Counted from the stretch's first letter, positions 34,483 through 44,165 are shown. The stretch is DNA of 64,000 nucleotides from Enterococcus florum (GCF_004309355.1 NZ_BJCC01000024.1:48565-112564), one strand, 5' to 3'. Program-made: numbers and translations. Notes: generated from the letters alone by a model not told the origin.

Positions 34483-35169
34483 ATGATCGAATTGAAAAAT
34501 GTCAATAAATACTATCGATCGGAAGAAGAGACTCTCCATGTTTTGAAGGATATCAATTTGAAAGCCGAAGCTGGCGAAATGATTGCAGTCATGGGTCCTT
34601 CAGGTTCAGGGAAATCTACGTTGATCAACACACTGGGATTTATCGATACAAAGTTCGAGGGCGAATATCTGTTTGAAGGTGAAAATCTTGTGACTTCGTC
34701 AGATGATCGACTGTCAAAAGTTCGAAATCAAGTGGTTGGATTCGTATTTCAAAATTTCAGTCTGATCGAAAACAATACCGTCTATGAGAATGTCGAGCTG
34801 CCGTTGCTGTATAGTGGACTCGGATTTAATCAAACAAAAAAAAGGGTCATGCAGGCATTGGAAAAGGTTGGTTTAGCTGATAAAGCAGAGAAGCATCCTA
34901 AACAATTGTCCGGTGGACAGCAGCAGCGGGTAGCAATCGCTCGAGCATTAATCAATCAGCCAAAGTTTTTGATTGCTGATGAGCCGACTGGGGCTCTGGA
35001 CACACATACTTCGGCTGAAATCATGAATCTGTTTAAAGAGCTGAACCGTGAAGAAGGAGCAACGATCTTCATGGTTACCCATGACCCGGAAGTCGTGCCT
35101 TATTGTACACGGTTAGTATCGATCCGAGACGGAGCGATCATCGAGGACAAGGCGGTGATCAGCGAATGA
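34483..35169 (+). CDS. ABC exporter ATP-binding protein (MacB/YknY-like)
   Basis: A 228-residue stand-alone ATPase of the LolD/MacB group. Walker A is GPSGSGKST (about residues 37-45), the Q-loop FQNFSL is near 87, the signature LSGGQQQR near 141, Walker B LIADEPTGALD near 161, and the switch His is in MVTHDPE. It powers the mechanotransmission-type permease encoded next. Its ATG follows directly on the adaptor stop and it overlaps the permease gene by 4 bases, so the three are tightly coupled. Confidence 0.94.
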   Translation: MIELKNVNKYYRSEEETLHVLKDINLKAEAGEMIAVMGPSGSGKSTLINTLGFIDTKFEGEYLFEGENLVTSSDDRLSKVRNQVVGFVFQNFSLIENNTVYENVELPLLYSGLGFNQTKKRVMQALEKVGLADKAEKHPKQLSGGQQQRVAIARALINQPKFLIADEPTGALDTHTSAEIMNLFKELNREEGATIFMVTHDPEVVPYCTRLVSIRDGAIIEDKAVISE

Positions 35170-36365
35170 AACTTTATGTAAACTGGCGTTCTTCTTTAGG
35201 TTCGATTTTTAAAAACAAAAAACGCAGTTTCTTGACGATGTTCGGGATCATTATCGGAATTGCAGCCGTGATCGCGATTTTGTCGATTGGTCGTGCGTAT
35301 GAACGTGAAATGATCAAGAGCCTCAGTGCGAATGATTCCGATAAACTGGAAGTCACGATTCAGTTCACGCCAGATGATCAGGCATTGTATTTTTCCAATC
35401 TTGAAATGATTCCAGACACCGATTTTCACTTAATTGAAACCATTGATGGTGTTGAATCCGTAGAACATCCCAAGTCTGATCTTTCCTATATCTACAAGAC
35501 ACTGCCTGTTCGAAATAAAACGAAGCAAATGCAGATCGATGCCGTGACTGATGATGGCAAAGAAGCGGTTCATGGCCGTGGTTTGACTGACTATGACAAC
35601 CTGACGCTGCAGCAAATCGTAACCATTGACGAGAATCTGGCGAAGGATTTGTTCGATACGCCTAAGGCAGCAGTTGGCCGCGGATTAGAAATGGATGGCT
35701 ACACCTTTACAATCGTCGGCGTTTACGCTGGGGTTGAAGGAGATACTATGTTTTCGATGGGAGAGGCTGCCGTTCAGATTCCACGCAAAACCTATATTCA
35801 TTTCTTTGGCAATGATGAAGACACCAGTGCGGTGAAATTGTCCTTACGAAATGGATCGAAACCAAATGAAATCACAGATAAAGCCATCAAACAGCTGCAG
35901 GAGCGCGGAACGATGCGCGATTCTGGTGAATATGGAGCTTCAGATATGGCGTTGTTAAGTGATGGCGTGAGCCAAATGTTGAGTACGATCACTCTGTTTA
36001 TTAGTTCTGTCGCAGGCATCTCCTTGTTCATCGCCGGCGTCGGTGTAATGAACATGATGTACATCTCGGTTTCAGAGCGGACCAAAGAAATCGGGATTCG
36101 CCGTGCTTTAGGGGCCACCCGGGGAGCGATTCGCACCCAATTTCTACTTGAGGGGATGACATTGACCTTAGTAGGTGGAATCATTGGGTATATCTTCGGG
36201 ATGATTTTAGCATACATCTTCGGATCAATCATGAAGCTGCCGATCTCGATTGACTTGTTTACGGTTGTTCTGGCGGTCGGTGTATCCAGCGGCATTGGGC
36301 TGATTTTCTCGGTTATGCCGGCATCCGAAGCTGCGAAAAAAGATTTAATCGACATTTTAAGGTAG
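35166..36365 (+). CDS. ABC exporter permease (MacB/YknZ-like, FtsX fold)
   Basis: A 399-residue permease with the MacB layout: an N-terminal membrane helix (about residues 18-40, KKRSFLTMFGIIIGIAAVIAI), a large extracellular MacB_PCD domain (about 45-250), then three membrane helices with the FtsX motif ERTKEIGIRRALGATRGAIR near 305. The ATG at 35166 overlaps the ATPase stop in an ATGA; an earlier in-frame codon at 35103 lies inside the ATPase gene. With its partners it probably exports a peptide or antibiotic, like YknXYZ against the SdpC toxin. Confidence 0.93.
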   Translation: MKLYVNWRSSLGSIFKNKKRSFLTMFGIIIGIAAVIAILSIGRAYEREMIKSLSANDSDKLEVTIQFTPDDQALYFSNLEMIPDTDFHLIETIDGVESVEHPKSDLSYIYKTLPVRNKTKQMQIDAVTDDGKEAVHGRGLTDYDNLTLQQIVTIDENLAKDLFDTPKAAVGRGLEMDGYTFTIVGVYAGVEGDTMFSMGEAAVQIPRKTYIHFFGNDEDTSAVKLSLRNGSKPNEITDKAIKQLQERGTMRDSGEYGASDMALLSDGVSQMLSTITLFISSVAGISLFIAGVGVMNMMYISVSERTKEIGIRRALGATRGAIRTQFLLEGMTLTLVGGIIGYIFGMILAYIFGSIMKLPISIDLFTVVLAVGVSSGIGLIFSVMPASEAAKKDLIDILR

Positions 36366-36369
36366 GGGA

Positions 36370-36406
36370 AAAGCTTTCTAGATTTCATATTTAGAAAGCT
36401 TTTTTC
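36370..36406 (+). terminator. Terminator of the export operon
   Basis: AAAAGCTTTCTA (36370-36381) pairs with TAGAAAGCTTTT (36393-36404), followed by T residues. Confidence 0.85.
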
Positions 36407-36459
36407 GCTGTTTCCTTGGCATGTTATAATAGGAGTAACAGTTTTAGGAGGGTTTAAGA

Positions 36460-36690
36460 ATGTTCCGTTATTCATATGAGGACAAACAGCGTATCACAGC
36501 TATGATCATCCTGGTCATTTCTTTTGCTTTTCCGATTCCATTGCTTGGAATTATTTCGGGCATTCATTTATTGCGGCAGGTTAATAGGAATCTGCTGCCT
36601 TCGGGGTTTAGAGTTGCCGGTATTCTATTGATTTTAGAGCAAACAGTGATTTATGTTCCGATGCTGGCCTATTTATGGATCGTCGGATAG
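36460..36690 (+). CDS. Small membrane protein
   Basis: A 76-residue protein with two membrane helices (about residues 13-34 and 48-72) joined by a basic loop containing LLRQVNRN. The family is not recognised. TAGGAGGG precedes the ATG and a TATAAT sits near 36424, just after the export-operon terminator, so it has its own promoter. No functional hint comes from its neighbours. Confidence 0.6.
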   Translation: MFRYSYEDKQRITAMIILVISFAFPIPLLGIISGIHLLRQVNRNLLPSGFRVAGILLILEQTVIYVPMLAYLWIVG

Positions 36691-36780
36691 TATTAGGCGA
36701 ATGGGACACTTGTTTCCTTTTTGTAGCAACAATGATAAAATAGTAAGAAAATTTCGAAAAAAGTACTAGAGCAACGGGGG

Positions 36781-37281
36781 ATGAAGATGGAAAAAGCAAA
36801 ACAGCGTCAATTGTTGAAAATGATTGAACGAGACTGTCGGTTATCGACAAAAGAATATGCAATCATGTTAGGGGAAGAAGAAACCATTGTGGCTGCGGAA
36901 ATCAAACGTTTGGAAGATGCGAAGGTGATCGCCGGTTATCGTGGTTTGGTGGACTGGGATCGAATTGAAGATGATTGGATCGAAGCCTTAGTAGAGATCA
37001 GTACGCTGCCGCAAGGAGAAGATGGATATAAAAATGTTGGTGATGCCATCCGTAAATTTCCAGAGGTCCAATCTCTGTTCTTCATCAGCGGTGGTTTCGA
37101 TTTCATCGTACTGGTTCAAGGACGAAACATCAAAGAAATTTCCAAATTTATTTCAGCGAATCTGGCACCGATTCCTGAAGTGACAGGAACACGCACGCAC
37201 TTTTTATTAGACAAATACAAACAATGGGGTATTGACTTGGAAGAAGACAATACTGATCCGCGGATCATGGTGTCACCATGA
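36781..37281 (+). CDS. Lrp/AsnC-family regulator (AlaR-like)
   Basis: A 166-residue Lrp-type protein. The helix-turn-helix (residues 7-55) includes LSTKEYAIMLGEEETIVAAEIKRL and is rather diverged. The C-terminal RAM domain (70-150) has ALVEISTLPQGED and GGFDFIVLVQGRN, the amino-acid sensing sheet. It overlaps the aminotransferase gene by 4 bases. The same pairing occurs in Bacillus subtilis as alaR-alaT (yugG-yugH), where the regulator controls alanine transamination; I transfer this role with caution. The start is preceded by GGGGGATG. Confidence 0.88.
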   Translation: MKMEKAKQRQLLKMIERDCRLSTKEYAIMLGEEETIVAAEIKRLEDAKVIAGYRGLVDWDRIEDDWIEALVEISTLPQGEDGYKNVGDAIRKFPEVQSLFFISGGFDFIVLVQGRNIKEISKFISANLAPIPEVTGTRTHFLLDKYKQWGIDLEEDNTDPRIMVSP

Positions 37282-38438
37282 GGGATTTTTTAGCAAAAAA
37301 AATCAAGGAGGTCCAGCCATCAGGCATCCGAAAATTTTTCGACATTGTTTCCGAACAGCCGGATGCGATCTCGTTGGGGGTAGGTGAGCCGGACTTTGAT
37401 ACCCCGCGCCACATGACAGAGGAAGGCATCCGCTCTTTGCGAGAAGGCCGGACCTTTTATACAGCGAACGCTGGATTACTACAGTTAAGAGAGAAAATTT
37501 CTGATTATTTGGCTGAACGGGTCAAGGTTCGCTACGATCCTAAGACGGAGATCATTGTGACTGTTGGCGGCAGTGAGGCGATCGATTTGGCGATGCGTGT
37601 GTTTATTGAGCCCGGCGATGAGGTGATCATTCCTCAGCCGGCATTCGTGTGCTATGAACCGATCACTCGAATGGTCGACGGTACACCGGTTACAATCGAT
37701 TTGCAGGCAGAAAATGAGTTTCAACTTACACCGGATCAATTGGAGGCAGCGATCACGGAAAAGAGCAAAATTTTGATCTTATCCTATCCTAGCAATCCAA
37801 CTGGAGCAGTGATGGACCGCGATGCGCTGATCAAGATTGCAGATGTAGTGAAACGGCATGATCTTTTAGTGATTTCAGATGAAATTTATGCTGAGCTTGT
37901 GTATGATGAGGCCTTCATCAGCATTGCTTCTCTCCCTGAGATGAGAGAACGAACGATCGTAATCAATGGCTTCTCCAAAGCATTTGCTATGACCGGATGG
38001 CGTTTAGGATATGTTTCTGGTCCTGAGCTGTTTATCGAACAAATGTTAAAAATCCATCAATATACGATCATGACGGCACCAACAGCCAGTCAATATGCAG
38101 CATTAGAAGGGTTAAAGGATTGGAAAGACACTGTAGAAACGATGCGGATCTCGTATGAGGAACGACGGAATTTTCTGCACCATGAACTGACACGGATCGG
38201 TTTGCCCTGTTATCGAGCAAAGGGTGCCTTTTATTTATTCCCTCAAATCAGTCAGTTTGGTTTAAGCAGTGAAGACTTTGCTTTGCGACTGCTAGAGCAA
38301 GAAAAGCTGGCGGTGGTACCAGGATCGGCCTTTGGTGCCAGTGGAGAAGGGTACTTGCGTTTATCCTATGCTTATTCTATTGAAGAGCTAAAAGAAGCTA
38401 TCAAACGAATGGAACGTTTTGTGCGGCAATTTAAATAG
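37278..38438 (+). CDS. PLP aminotransferase class I/II (AlaT/PatA-like)
   Basis: A 386-residue aminotransferase of fold type I. The PLP lysine is in NGFSKAFAMTGWRLGY (Lys about 234), the substrate-carboxylate Arg is in YLRLSYA (about 365), and the AYSNPTGA-type loop is SYPSNPTGA near 170. It matches AlaT/YugH-type enzymes that exchange amino groups between glutamate and alanine or related acids. It is coupled to the Lrp-type regulator. A perfect terminator follows at 38444. Confidence 0.92.
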   Translation: MRDFLAKKIKEVQPSGIRKFFDIVSEQPDAISLGVGEPDFDTPRHMTEEGIRSLREGRTFYTANAGLLQLREKISDYLAERVKVRYDPKTEIIVTVGGSEAIDLAMRVFIEPGDEVIIPQPAFVCYEPITRMVDGTPVTIDLQAENEFQLTPDQLEAAITEKSKILILSYPSNPTGAVMDRDALIKIADVVKRHDLLVISDEIYAELVYDEAFISIASLPEMRERTIVINGFSKAFAMTGWRLGYVSGPELFIEQMLKIHQYTIMTAPTASQYAALEGLKDWKDTVETMRISYEERRNFLHHELTRIGLPCYRAKGAFYLFPQISQFGLSSEDFALRLLEQEKLAVVPGSAFGASGEGYLRLSYAYSIEELKEAIKRMERFVRQFK

Positions 38439-38443
38439 GAACG

Positions 38444-38479
38444 CTCAAAAAAGACAAGCAGACGCTTGTCTTTTTTGAG
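38444..38479. terminator. Terminator of the Lrp-aminotransferase operon
   Basis: Perfect 16-base arms CTCAAAAAAGACAAGC and GCTTGTCTTTTTTGAG around a four-base loop. Confidence 0.9.
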
Positions 38480-38590
38480 TGGAAAGGGCGTTCATTTTTC
38501 TAAGAGTTGGTTTAGTTTTTATGATTTTGCATTTTTTTTGAAGGAAAATTTGTTATACTATTCGAGAATAAATGGATTGGAGGAGGAAGC

Positions 38591-39538
38591 TTGAGCAGAA
38601 AAACGATCATTTGGGTCGTAATCGGTGTTCTTGTCACAGGGGCGTTGTCCTTTGCAGGGTATCGAGTGTATCAAGACCGTAAGATCGAGACCAAGATCGA
38701 AGTCAACAAGGCGTTCAGCCAGAAATTAAAAAAATTATATAGTGATCAAGAGAGCGGCTATTTTAAATCAGATCTTTCAGAAGAGGCATTCGATTCTCTA
38801 TTGACTCAGGTCAGCAACAGCAGTGAGGCAGATGAAAGTCAAATGACAACAGCAATTGATCAAGCCAAAAAGGATTTCCAGATCCAATCACAGGTGAACG
38901 AGCTCTTTGAGACAGAAGTATTGAATGGGATGGCATTGTCTGCCAAACCCGTGCTTAAGGCCCCAGATTCACAACAAACAATTCCTGATTTAGAGCAGCA
39001 GATCGGTGAGAGTCCAGCCAAAGACAAAAGCTGGGGACAGGATATTCAAATGATCTTGTCCATCGCCAAAGAACAATCGGTACAATTTGACGAGGCGGAG
39101 AAAACCATCGGTGATTTGGCCGATCAGCGGGCTGTGAGCTTATCTGATTATCTAACCGGCGTTCAAACGGTTGCTTTGCTGCCGGATGGTGATTACAAGG
39201 AAAGTTTGCTGACCAAATTGGATTCAGTGAAAACGGAGCTAAACAATGCAAATGCTCAATTTGCTTCCAGCATTGCGCAAGATGAGCAGAAAATTGAAGC
39301 AGAAGCAGAAAAATACCGCAAAGAAAAAGCTAAAGTTTTGGAAGCAAAAAGCAAGGAATTGAGCAAACTGAAGACCGAGATCAATCAGAAACGACTCACT
39401 TATGAATCGTATGCCCGAATCAGCCGCAGTCGTGAACAAAGCGGCAGCCGATCGAGTGAGAGTGAAGATTCTGTTGATTCAAGTTCCTCTTCAAGCAGCA
39501 CAACAGAGTCTACCAGCGAAGAGTCATCTAGTGAGTAA
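38591..39538 (+). CDS. Membrane-anchored coiled-coil protein
   Basis: A 315-residue protein with one N-terminal membrane helix (about residues 7-27) and a long, mostly helical extracellular part. The last third (about 205-275) is a strong Lys/Glu/Ala coiled coil, ending in a Ser/Glu-rich tail (residues 280-315). No LPXTG motif or lipobox exists, so the N-terminal helix is the anchor. A TTG start codon is used, with GGAGGAGG well placed before it. It precedes the convergent class A PBP, whose C-terminus shows a similar coiled coil and Ser tail. The role is unknown. Confidence 0.75.
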   Translation: MSRKTIIWVVIGVLVTGALSFAGYRVYQDRKIETKIEVNKAFSQKLKKLYSDQESGYFKSDLSEEAFDSLLTQVSNSSEADESQMTTAIDQAKKDFQIQSQVNELFETEVLNGMALSAKPVLKAPDSQQTIPDLEQQIGESPAKDKSWGQDIQMILSIAKEQSVQFDEAEKTIGDLADQRAVSLSDYLTGVQTVALLPDGDYKESLLTKLDSVKTELNNANAQFASSIAQDEQKIEAEAEKYRKEKAKVLEAKSKELSKLKTEINQKRLTYESYARISRSREQSGSRSSESEDSVDSSSSSSSTTESTSEESSSE

Positions 39539-39546
39539 ACAGCGAG

Positions 39547-39586
39547 CATTTTCAAGGATTTCACGATCTTGGAAATGCTTTTTTCT
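39547..39586 (+). terminator. Terminator of the coiled-coil protein gene
   Basis: GCATTTTCAAGGAT pairs with ATCTTGGAAATGC, followed by TTTTTTC. Confidence 0.7.
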
Positions 39587-39649
39587 TTTGGATCGTATTT
39601 CGAGTTGGTTTCCACGATAGAGCGAAGAAAAAGGAACGCTGATTCAATA

Positions 39650-39692
39650 AAAAAACCACCAAAGTCAGGCAAGGCAGCTTTGGTGGCTGGTT
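39650..39692 (-). terminator. Terminator of the class A PBP gene
   Basis: On the minus strand CCACCAAAG (from 39686) pairs with CTTTGGTGG (to 39656) and a T run follows. Confidence 0.85.
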
Positions 39693-42284
39693 TTAAGGTC
39701 GGGCAGTTCTCGTAGAATTATTCGAACTGCTGCTAGTTGTACTGCCGCGCAATTGTCGTTCCAGTTCTTCGATGCGTTTGTCTAATTCTTTGCTCTCTTC
39801 TTGTGCAGACTTGATCGCTTCATCGGCATTTTCCACATCTTCATTTAAGGAGTCCTTCTCCTGTTCATATTCGGTTTGTTTGTTTTGGTAAACGCTGGAA
39901 TATTGCCGGGTCAATGGTCCGCCGGCTGGTTCAACCGTTTTGATCAATGAAACTACTTGCTGTGCATAGTTGTCAAAAGTTTCCCAGTTATCTTCTGTAT
40001 CAGTCACGATCAGTTCAAATTGGCTCAAGGTTTGGATACGATCGGACAGTAGCTCGTTGCTGAATGAAGCTGCTTCGGCTACTGTTGGATTGTTCAATTT
40101 GGCTGCTACGAGTTCATTGGTCTTTTCTTTTGCCAAGATATCTAGAGACTGAGTCGCTGCTGTCAAGGCGTTTTGACGTGCGGCTAAAACTTGCTTGGCT
40201 TGACTGGACCGAGAGATCAACTGTCCATTTTGCTTGGAAACCGATGTCGGCATTTGAAAATCAACGTCTTCTTTGCCTTGGTTCAATAGATCCATCGTTT
40301 CTTTAAAGATCTGTCTGGTGGCTTTTCCTACACTGGTATTGTCCTGCGGCTGCGGGGTATCGTCTCCGATCCATACTGCTACAGTGTAATGAGGCGTGGC
40401 GCCCACTGTCCATAAATCTTTTGCTTCGTCTGTTGTCCCAGTCTTGACTGCCCAGTTTTTGTTGTGCGCAAGTTCGATATCGTTCGCTGTCCCATCTCGT
40501 TCTTGATGGACAGCCTTCATCGTATCGAGTGTTAAATAAGCAGCATCGTCACTGTAAACTTTTCGTTGTGGGACGTCATTTGACGTAAAAATCTGTTCAT
40601 TTTTGTCCTTACGAGTGATACTTTCGATATTCGTCGGCATTCGATAATTGCCTTGATTGACTAAGGTGGCAATCCCAGAAGCCATTTCTTGAGTGGTCGC
40701 ACCATAAGTCATTCCGCCAACAGCGATGATCGGATTGTCATCGGCAACATCTAGTCCGGTGAACTGCATTTGAGCCAGAGACTGATAGACAGGCTCCTGC
40801 AGCTCTTGACTGTTTTCCATCGCTAATTTATAAGCGACGACATTAGAAGAAACAGCTAATGCATCCCGCAATGTCATGTTGCCTTTTGATCCATTATAAA
40901 TGTTGTTCGGGTAGTTGTTGTTCGGCCGATCGTCAGATACCCGACTGGTTTCCAGCAAGCCACGTTCGTAGGCGGGTGCAAAGGAGACTAACGGCTTGAT
41001 GGCAGAGCCTGGTTGACGATAAGAAAGAAAGGCCCGATTATAGGTATTGCCTTCTTCACCGCGCCCCCCGATACTCGCGACGACATTGCCGGTTGCATTG
41101 TCGATCACCGTAACAGCTCCTTGTTTAGTAAAGATATTTTTTTCAGGATCCCGTTCGGACCAGCCTTCCATCACGCGAGAAACGATCTCCTGCAGCTGGT
41201 TGTGCAAGTCCTGATTGATATTGGTGTGGATCTCATAGCCACCAGACAAGATGCGTTGGTAGACCTTATTGTAGGCATCTTGGTACTCCTGATTGTAACG
41301 TTCTTCTTCTTCTTTGCTGTCAAATTGATACTGGAAGCGAAAATCCTGCTGACGCATTAAAATTTTGGTCGCAGAATCCACCGCCAAGGCGATTTCATTG
41401 TCACCCAGATCATTGTTGAGCGCGTCTGAGTGTACACTGGCCTCGATATCGTCTTGAAGTGCTTTGTCATAATCGGCTTCGGAAATGTAGCCCTGTTGAA
41501 GCATTTCCTTTAGAATCAATTTAGCCCGTTTTAGCGTATTTTTTTTGTTTTTCACTGGGTCGAAGATTTCCGGATTATTGGTGATCCCGATCAAAGAAGC
41601 TTTTTCTAGCAAACTTGTATCGTTGATCGATTTGCCAAAATAAACGCGAGAGGCCGCATTGATGCCATAAGCACCATACCCGAAATAGACATTGTTCAAA
41701 TAATATTCTAAAATCTGATGCTTAGTGAATTTCTTCTCTAACGACTGAGCCATCACCATTTCTTCGACTTTTCGAGAAATCGAGACTTCTGGTGTCAGGT
41801 AGATATTCTTAACAAGCTGTTGGGTAATCGTAGAAGCTCCGCGAACACCGCGCCCGAGCAATGCATTTAAACCGACCGTCAGCAGTCCTTGGGTATCTAC
41901 TCCATGATGCTCATAAAAACGCTTGTCTTCAATGGAGATCAGCGCTTCTGAAACCAATGGGTCCATATCATCGTAGCTCAAATAGTCACGCTCCTGTGTT
42001 TTGAGCTCTTTGAGAGGCTGCTCATTGATATCCAGAATCGTGGTGGGTCGAAATTGTTTAAAATCACTTTCTTCAATGGTCTTTGCGTGGTTCTCTCCGG
42101 CATCGATCGCTGCCGTTACTACACGGCCATAACGTTGAAAAAAGAAGATTCCTCCAGCGACTGCTGCAAAGAACATGAGTGAGAGCACTGCAAGGGAGAT
42201 TTTAGTGGCTCGTTTCATTTTTTTCGCTCGTTTCGGTTTGGCGGAAGCTGGTTCACGTTTTTGTCTTCGTTCTTTTCTTGGCAT
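39693..42284 (-). CDS. Class A penicillin-binding protein (PBP1A/2A-type)
   Basis: An 863-residue bifunctional murein synthase. After a basic cytoplasmic tail there is one membrane helix (about residues 30-52). The glycosyltransferase (GT51) domain contains ALISIEDKRFYEHHGVD (about 113-130, catalytic Glu) and GASTITQQLVKN. The transpeptidase domain has the active Ser in PGSAIKP (about 427), SSN near 482 and VKTGTT near 605. About 200 further residues form a region with a coiled coil near 800-845 and a Ser/Thr-rich end. It polymerises and crosslinks peptidoglycan. Enterococci have three such proteins; I cannot say which this is. GAGGGA precedes the ATG. Confidence 0.95.
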   Translation of the reverse strand: MPRKERRQKREPASAKPKRAKKMKRATKISLAVLSLMFFAAVAGGIFFFQRYGRVVTAAIDAGENHAKTIEESDFKQFRPTTILDINEQPLKELKTQERDYLSYDDMDPLVSEALISIEDKRFYEHHGVDTQGLLTVGLNALLGRGVRGASTITQQLVKNIYLTPEVSISRKVEEMVMAQSLEKKFTKHQILEYYLNNVYFGYGAYGINAASRVYFGKSINDTSLLEKASLIGITNNPEIFDPVKNKKNTLKRAKLILKEMLQQGYISEADYDKALQDDIEASVHSDALNNDLGDNEIALAVDSATKILMRQQDFRFQYQFDSKEEEERYNQEYQDAYNKVYQRILSGGYEIHTNINQDLHNQLQEIVSRVMEGWSERDPEKNIFTKQGAVTVIDNATGNVVASIGGRGEEGNTYNRAFLSYRQPGSAIKPLVSFAPAYERGLLETSRVSDDRPNNNYPNNIYNGSKGNMTLRDALAVSSNVVAYKLAMENSQELQEPVYQSLAQMQFTGLDVADDNPIIAVGGMTYGATTQEMASGIATLVNQGNYRMPTNIESITRKDKNEQIFTSNDVPQRKVYSDDAAYLTLDTMKAVHQERDGTANDIELAHNKNWAVKTGTTDEAKDLWTVGATPHYTVAVWIGDDTPQPQDNTSVGKATRQIFKETMDLLNQGKEDVDFQMPTSVSKQNGQLISRSSQAKQVLAARQNALTAATQSLDILAKEKTNELVAAKLNNPTVAEAASFSNELLSDRIQTLSQFELIVTDTEDNWETFDNYAQQVVSLIKTVEPAGGPLTRQYSSVYQNKQTEYEQEKDSLNEDVENADEAIKSAQEESKELDKRIEELERQLRGSTTSSSSNNSTRTARP

Positions 42285-42468
42285 GCTTATCCCTCAAAAA
42301 TTAGTTTTCTCTAGTGTAATAGATAACACAAGGCTTGACCATGCTATTTAAAATTTTTCAGGCAAAATTTAGAAAAAATAAGTAAAATTCGCTAATAATT
42401 CATTTTCAAGCCTTGACGAAAAAAACTTTAGTCGCCACAATGAAAGGGACTATAAAACGAGGTGACAC

Positions 42469-43425
42469 ATGAGTATAACAAAAAAATGGTTGCTTTTTTG
42501 GGGCATTTTAGGCGTATTGTTTGTGGGGATGTTTGCGATCGTGCTGACGGGGAATTTTCCGCAGTTTACGATTCCCTTTAGCGTTTTTGCCAGCGATGAT
42601 CAAGGACAACAGGAGGAAGTATTACCTAAACTGCCATCTTTGGCATTAAAGGAAGTCAACGATCAAAACCTGCTGAGCGATCAAATGGCTATCGTTGAAA
42701 AACTAAATCGGGAACTGCAAGATGCTGAAAGCTTGGCCACATCGCAAGATTTAGATCATTCCTTACAAATGGTTTTTGGCGACACTGGGGACGAAAAGGG
42801 TGTATTTTCTCTTTATCGAAAGATCTACCCAGTCATCAGCTCGGAAGAAGCGGAATTTGTTCAGATCAGTTTGCTTGGATTTGGTCAAAAACTTCAAGGA
42901 GAGACAACCGTTACAACACAGCGACAGTTATGGACATTTACGAAAACCGATGGCTCACGGCAAGACTATCAAGTCGATCTAAGCTATGATTCCAAAGCAC
43001 TCAAGACCATTGCTGCTGGTGATGCAGCAGATCCAAACGCGTTGACGATCACTACAGGGGATACGTACTTGGACAAATCGGCCGATTTTGAAACCACTTG
43101 GACGGACATGGCTGATAACTCTTCAGATACACGGTTGTATCAGGAAATGAAGAAGGCTGGATTGGATCCTAATCAAATCGAGTTTCAAGCACTGGAAAAA
43201 GAAATTCCAATCAAAGTAAAAGACGGCTTTTTTGAGTTATTCTCGGCTGCAAGAGGAGATTTGCACCATGCCTATTTGTCTGAGTTCTTCCATTCTAATA
43301 CGCCAACAGATGGAGCAACAGAGTATACATTTAACGTTCCAACTAGTGAGAAGGATGTTGCAAGCTTTAAAGTTTCATATGATCGATTGAAGCAAACAAT
43401 TACGTCAATCACGAAAGAGCAGTAG
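42469..43425 (+). CDS. Secreted or membrane-anchored protein of unknown function
   Basis: A 318-residue protein with a hydrophobic N-terminus (residues 8-30). Residues after about 40 are soluble and acidic. No lipobox or LPXTG motif is visible, so it is either secreted after cleavage near residue 44 (FASDDQG) or held by the helix. It is divergent from the class A PBP across a 184-base gap in which both promoters must lie, suggesting an envelope role. No domain is recognised. The ribosome site is a weak GAGGTGACAC. Confidence 0.7.
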   Translation: MSITKKWLLFWGILGVLFVGMFAIVLTGNFPQFTIPFSVFASDDQGQQEEVLPKLPSLALKEVNDQNLLSDQMAIVEKLNRELQDAESLATSQDLDHSLQMVFGDTGDEKGVFSLYRKIYPVISSEEAEFVQISLLGFGQKLQGETTVTTQRQLWTFTKTDGSRQDYQVDLSYDSKALKTIAAGDAADPNALTITTGDTYLDKSADFETTWTDMADNSSDTRLYQEMKKAGLDPNQIEFQALEKEIPIKVKDGFFELFSAARGDLHHAYLSEFFHSNTPTDGATEYTFNVPTSEKDVASFKVSYDRLKQTITSITKEQ

Positions 43426-43658
43426 TCGAAGAGCCGCTGCTTTTTTGATCAAAAAACATTTAAAAGACTCTCGTTTGATTTAACAAGGGTTCTTGAGAAA
43501 AGACACGCTTAACAAAAACTTTTTAGTGTTTTTAAAAAGTCTTTAAAAAGATATCTCTCTTTCAGCAATTTTTATACCAATATTTTTAGAACAGATTTTC
43601 CCAACTCCAAATTTGTGGTACCCTATTTATAATAAGGAGTATAGAATCGAGGAAGATG

Positions 43659-44015
43659 ATGAAAAAATTATTGCTGGGTTTGCTGGTGATTGTGCTAGCT
43701 GGAGGAGCTTTTCACTTCTTTTGGGACAGAAAAGAGCCAGCTCCTGTAGCAGACACTACCAATACTGAATATATCGAGGTTCCCTTTGCTGTGGATGGTG
43801 AAGATGAACGCAGCTACTTGTCAGATCTTTTACAAGAGAAGGGTCTTGAAACCATTGAAAAAGTGGCTTATGACAGTTATGATGCCTTATTTGAAGAGGG
43901 AATAGAGACTCGTGAAGATGGCCGTTCGTTCAAAAAAGGCACAGAGCAGGAATTTGTCGGCTCGCATGTCAGTCAGTCAAATCCTAAACGCTGGTACGGT
44001 TATTTTGCCAAATAG
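43659..44015 (+). CDS. Small exported protein of unknown function
   Basis: A 118-residue protein with an N-terminal hydrophobic stretch (about residues 3-20) ending in AGGAFHFF, followed by an acidic soluble region. It may be an uncleaved membrane anchor. A double ATG exists; the second (43659) is better spaced from GAGGAAG. A TATTTATAAT -10 is at about 43624-43633. No domain is recognised. The perfect terminator at 44022 shows it is a single unit. Confidence 0.65.
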   Translation: MKKLLLGLLVIVLAGGAFHFFWDRKEPAPVADTTNTEYIEVPFAVDGEDERSYLSDLLQEKGLETIEKVAYDSYDALFEEGIETREDGRSFKKGTEQEFVGSHVSQSNPKRWYGYFAK

Positions 44016-44021
44016 CACATG

Positions 44022-44054
44022 ACACGATTAATGTTCAGCTTAATCGTGTTTTTT
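44022..44054 (+). terminator. Terminator
   Basis: Perfect arms ACACGATTAA (44022-44031) and TTAATCGTGT (44040-44049), then six T residues. Confidence 0.88.
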
Positions 44055-44165
44055 GGTTTGATGAACGAGAATGTACGGCGATTTAGACATCCTTTGGTTC
44101 GTTTTTTGATAGATAATACGAGAAAAGAAAGAGACTAGGGGGACAGACAGTGCAATCGACTTCAG

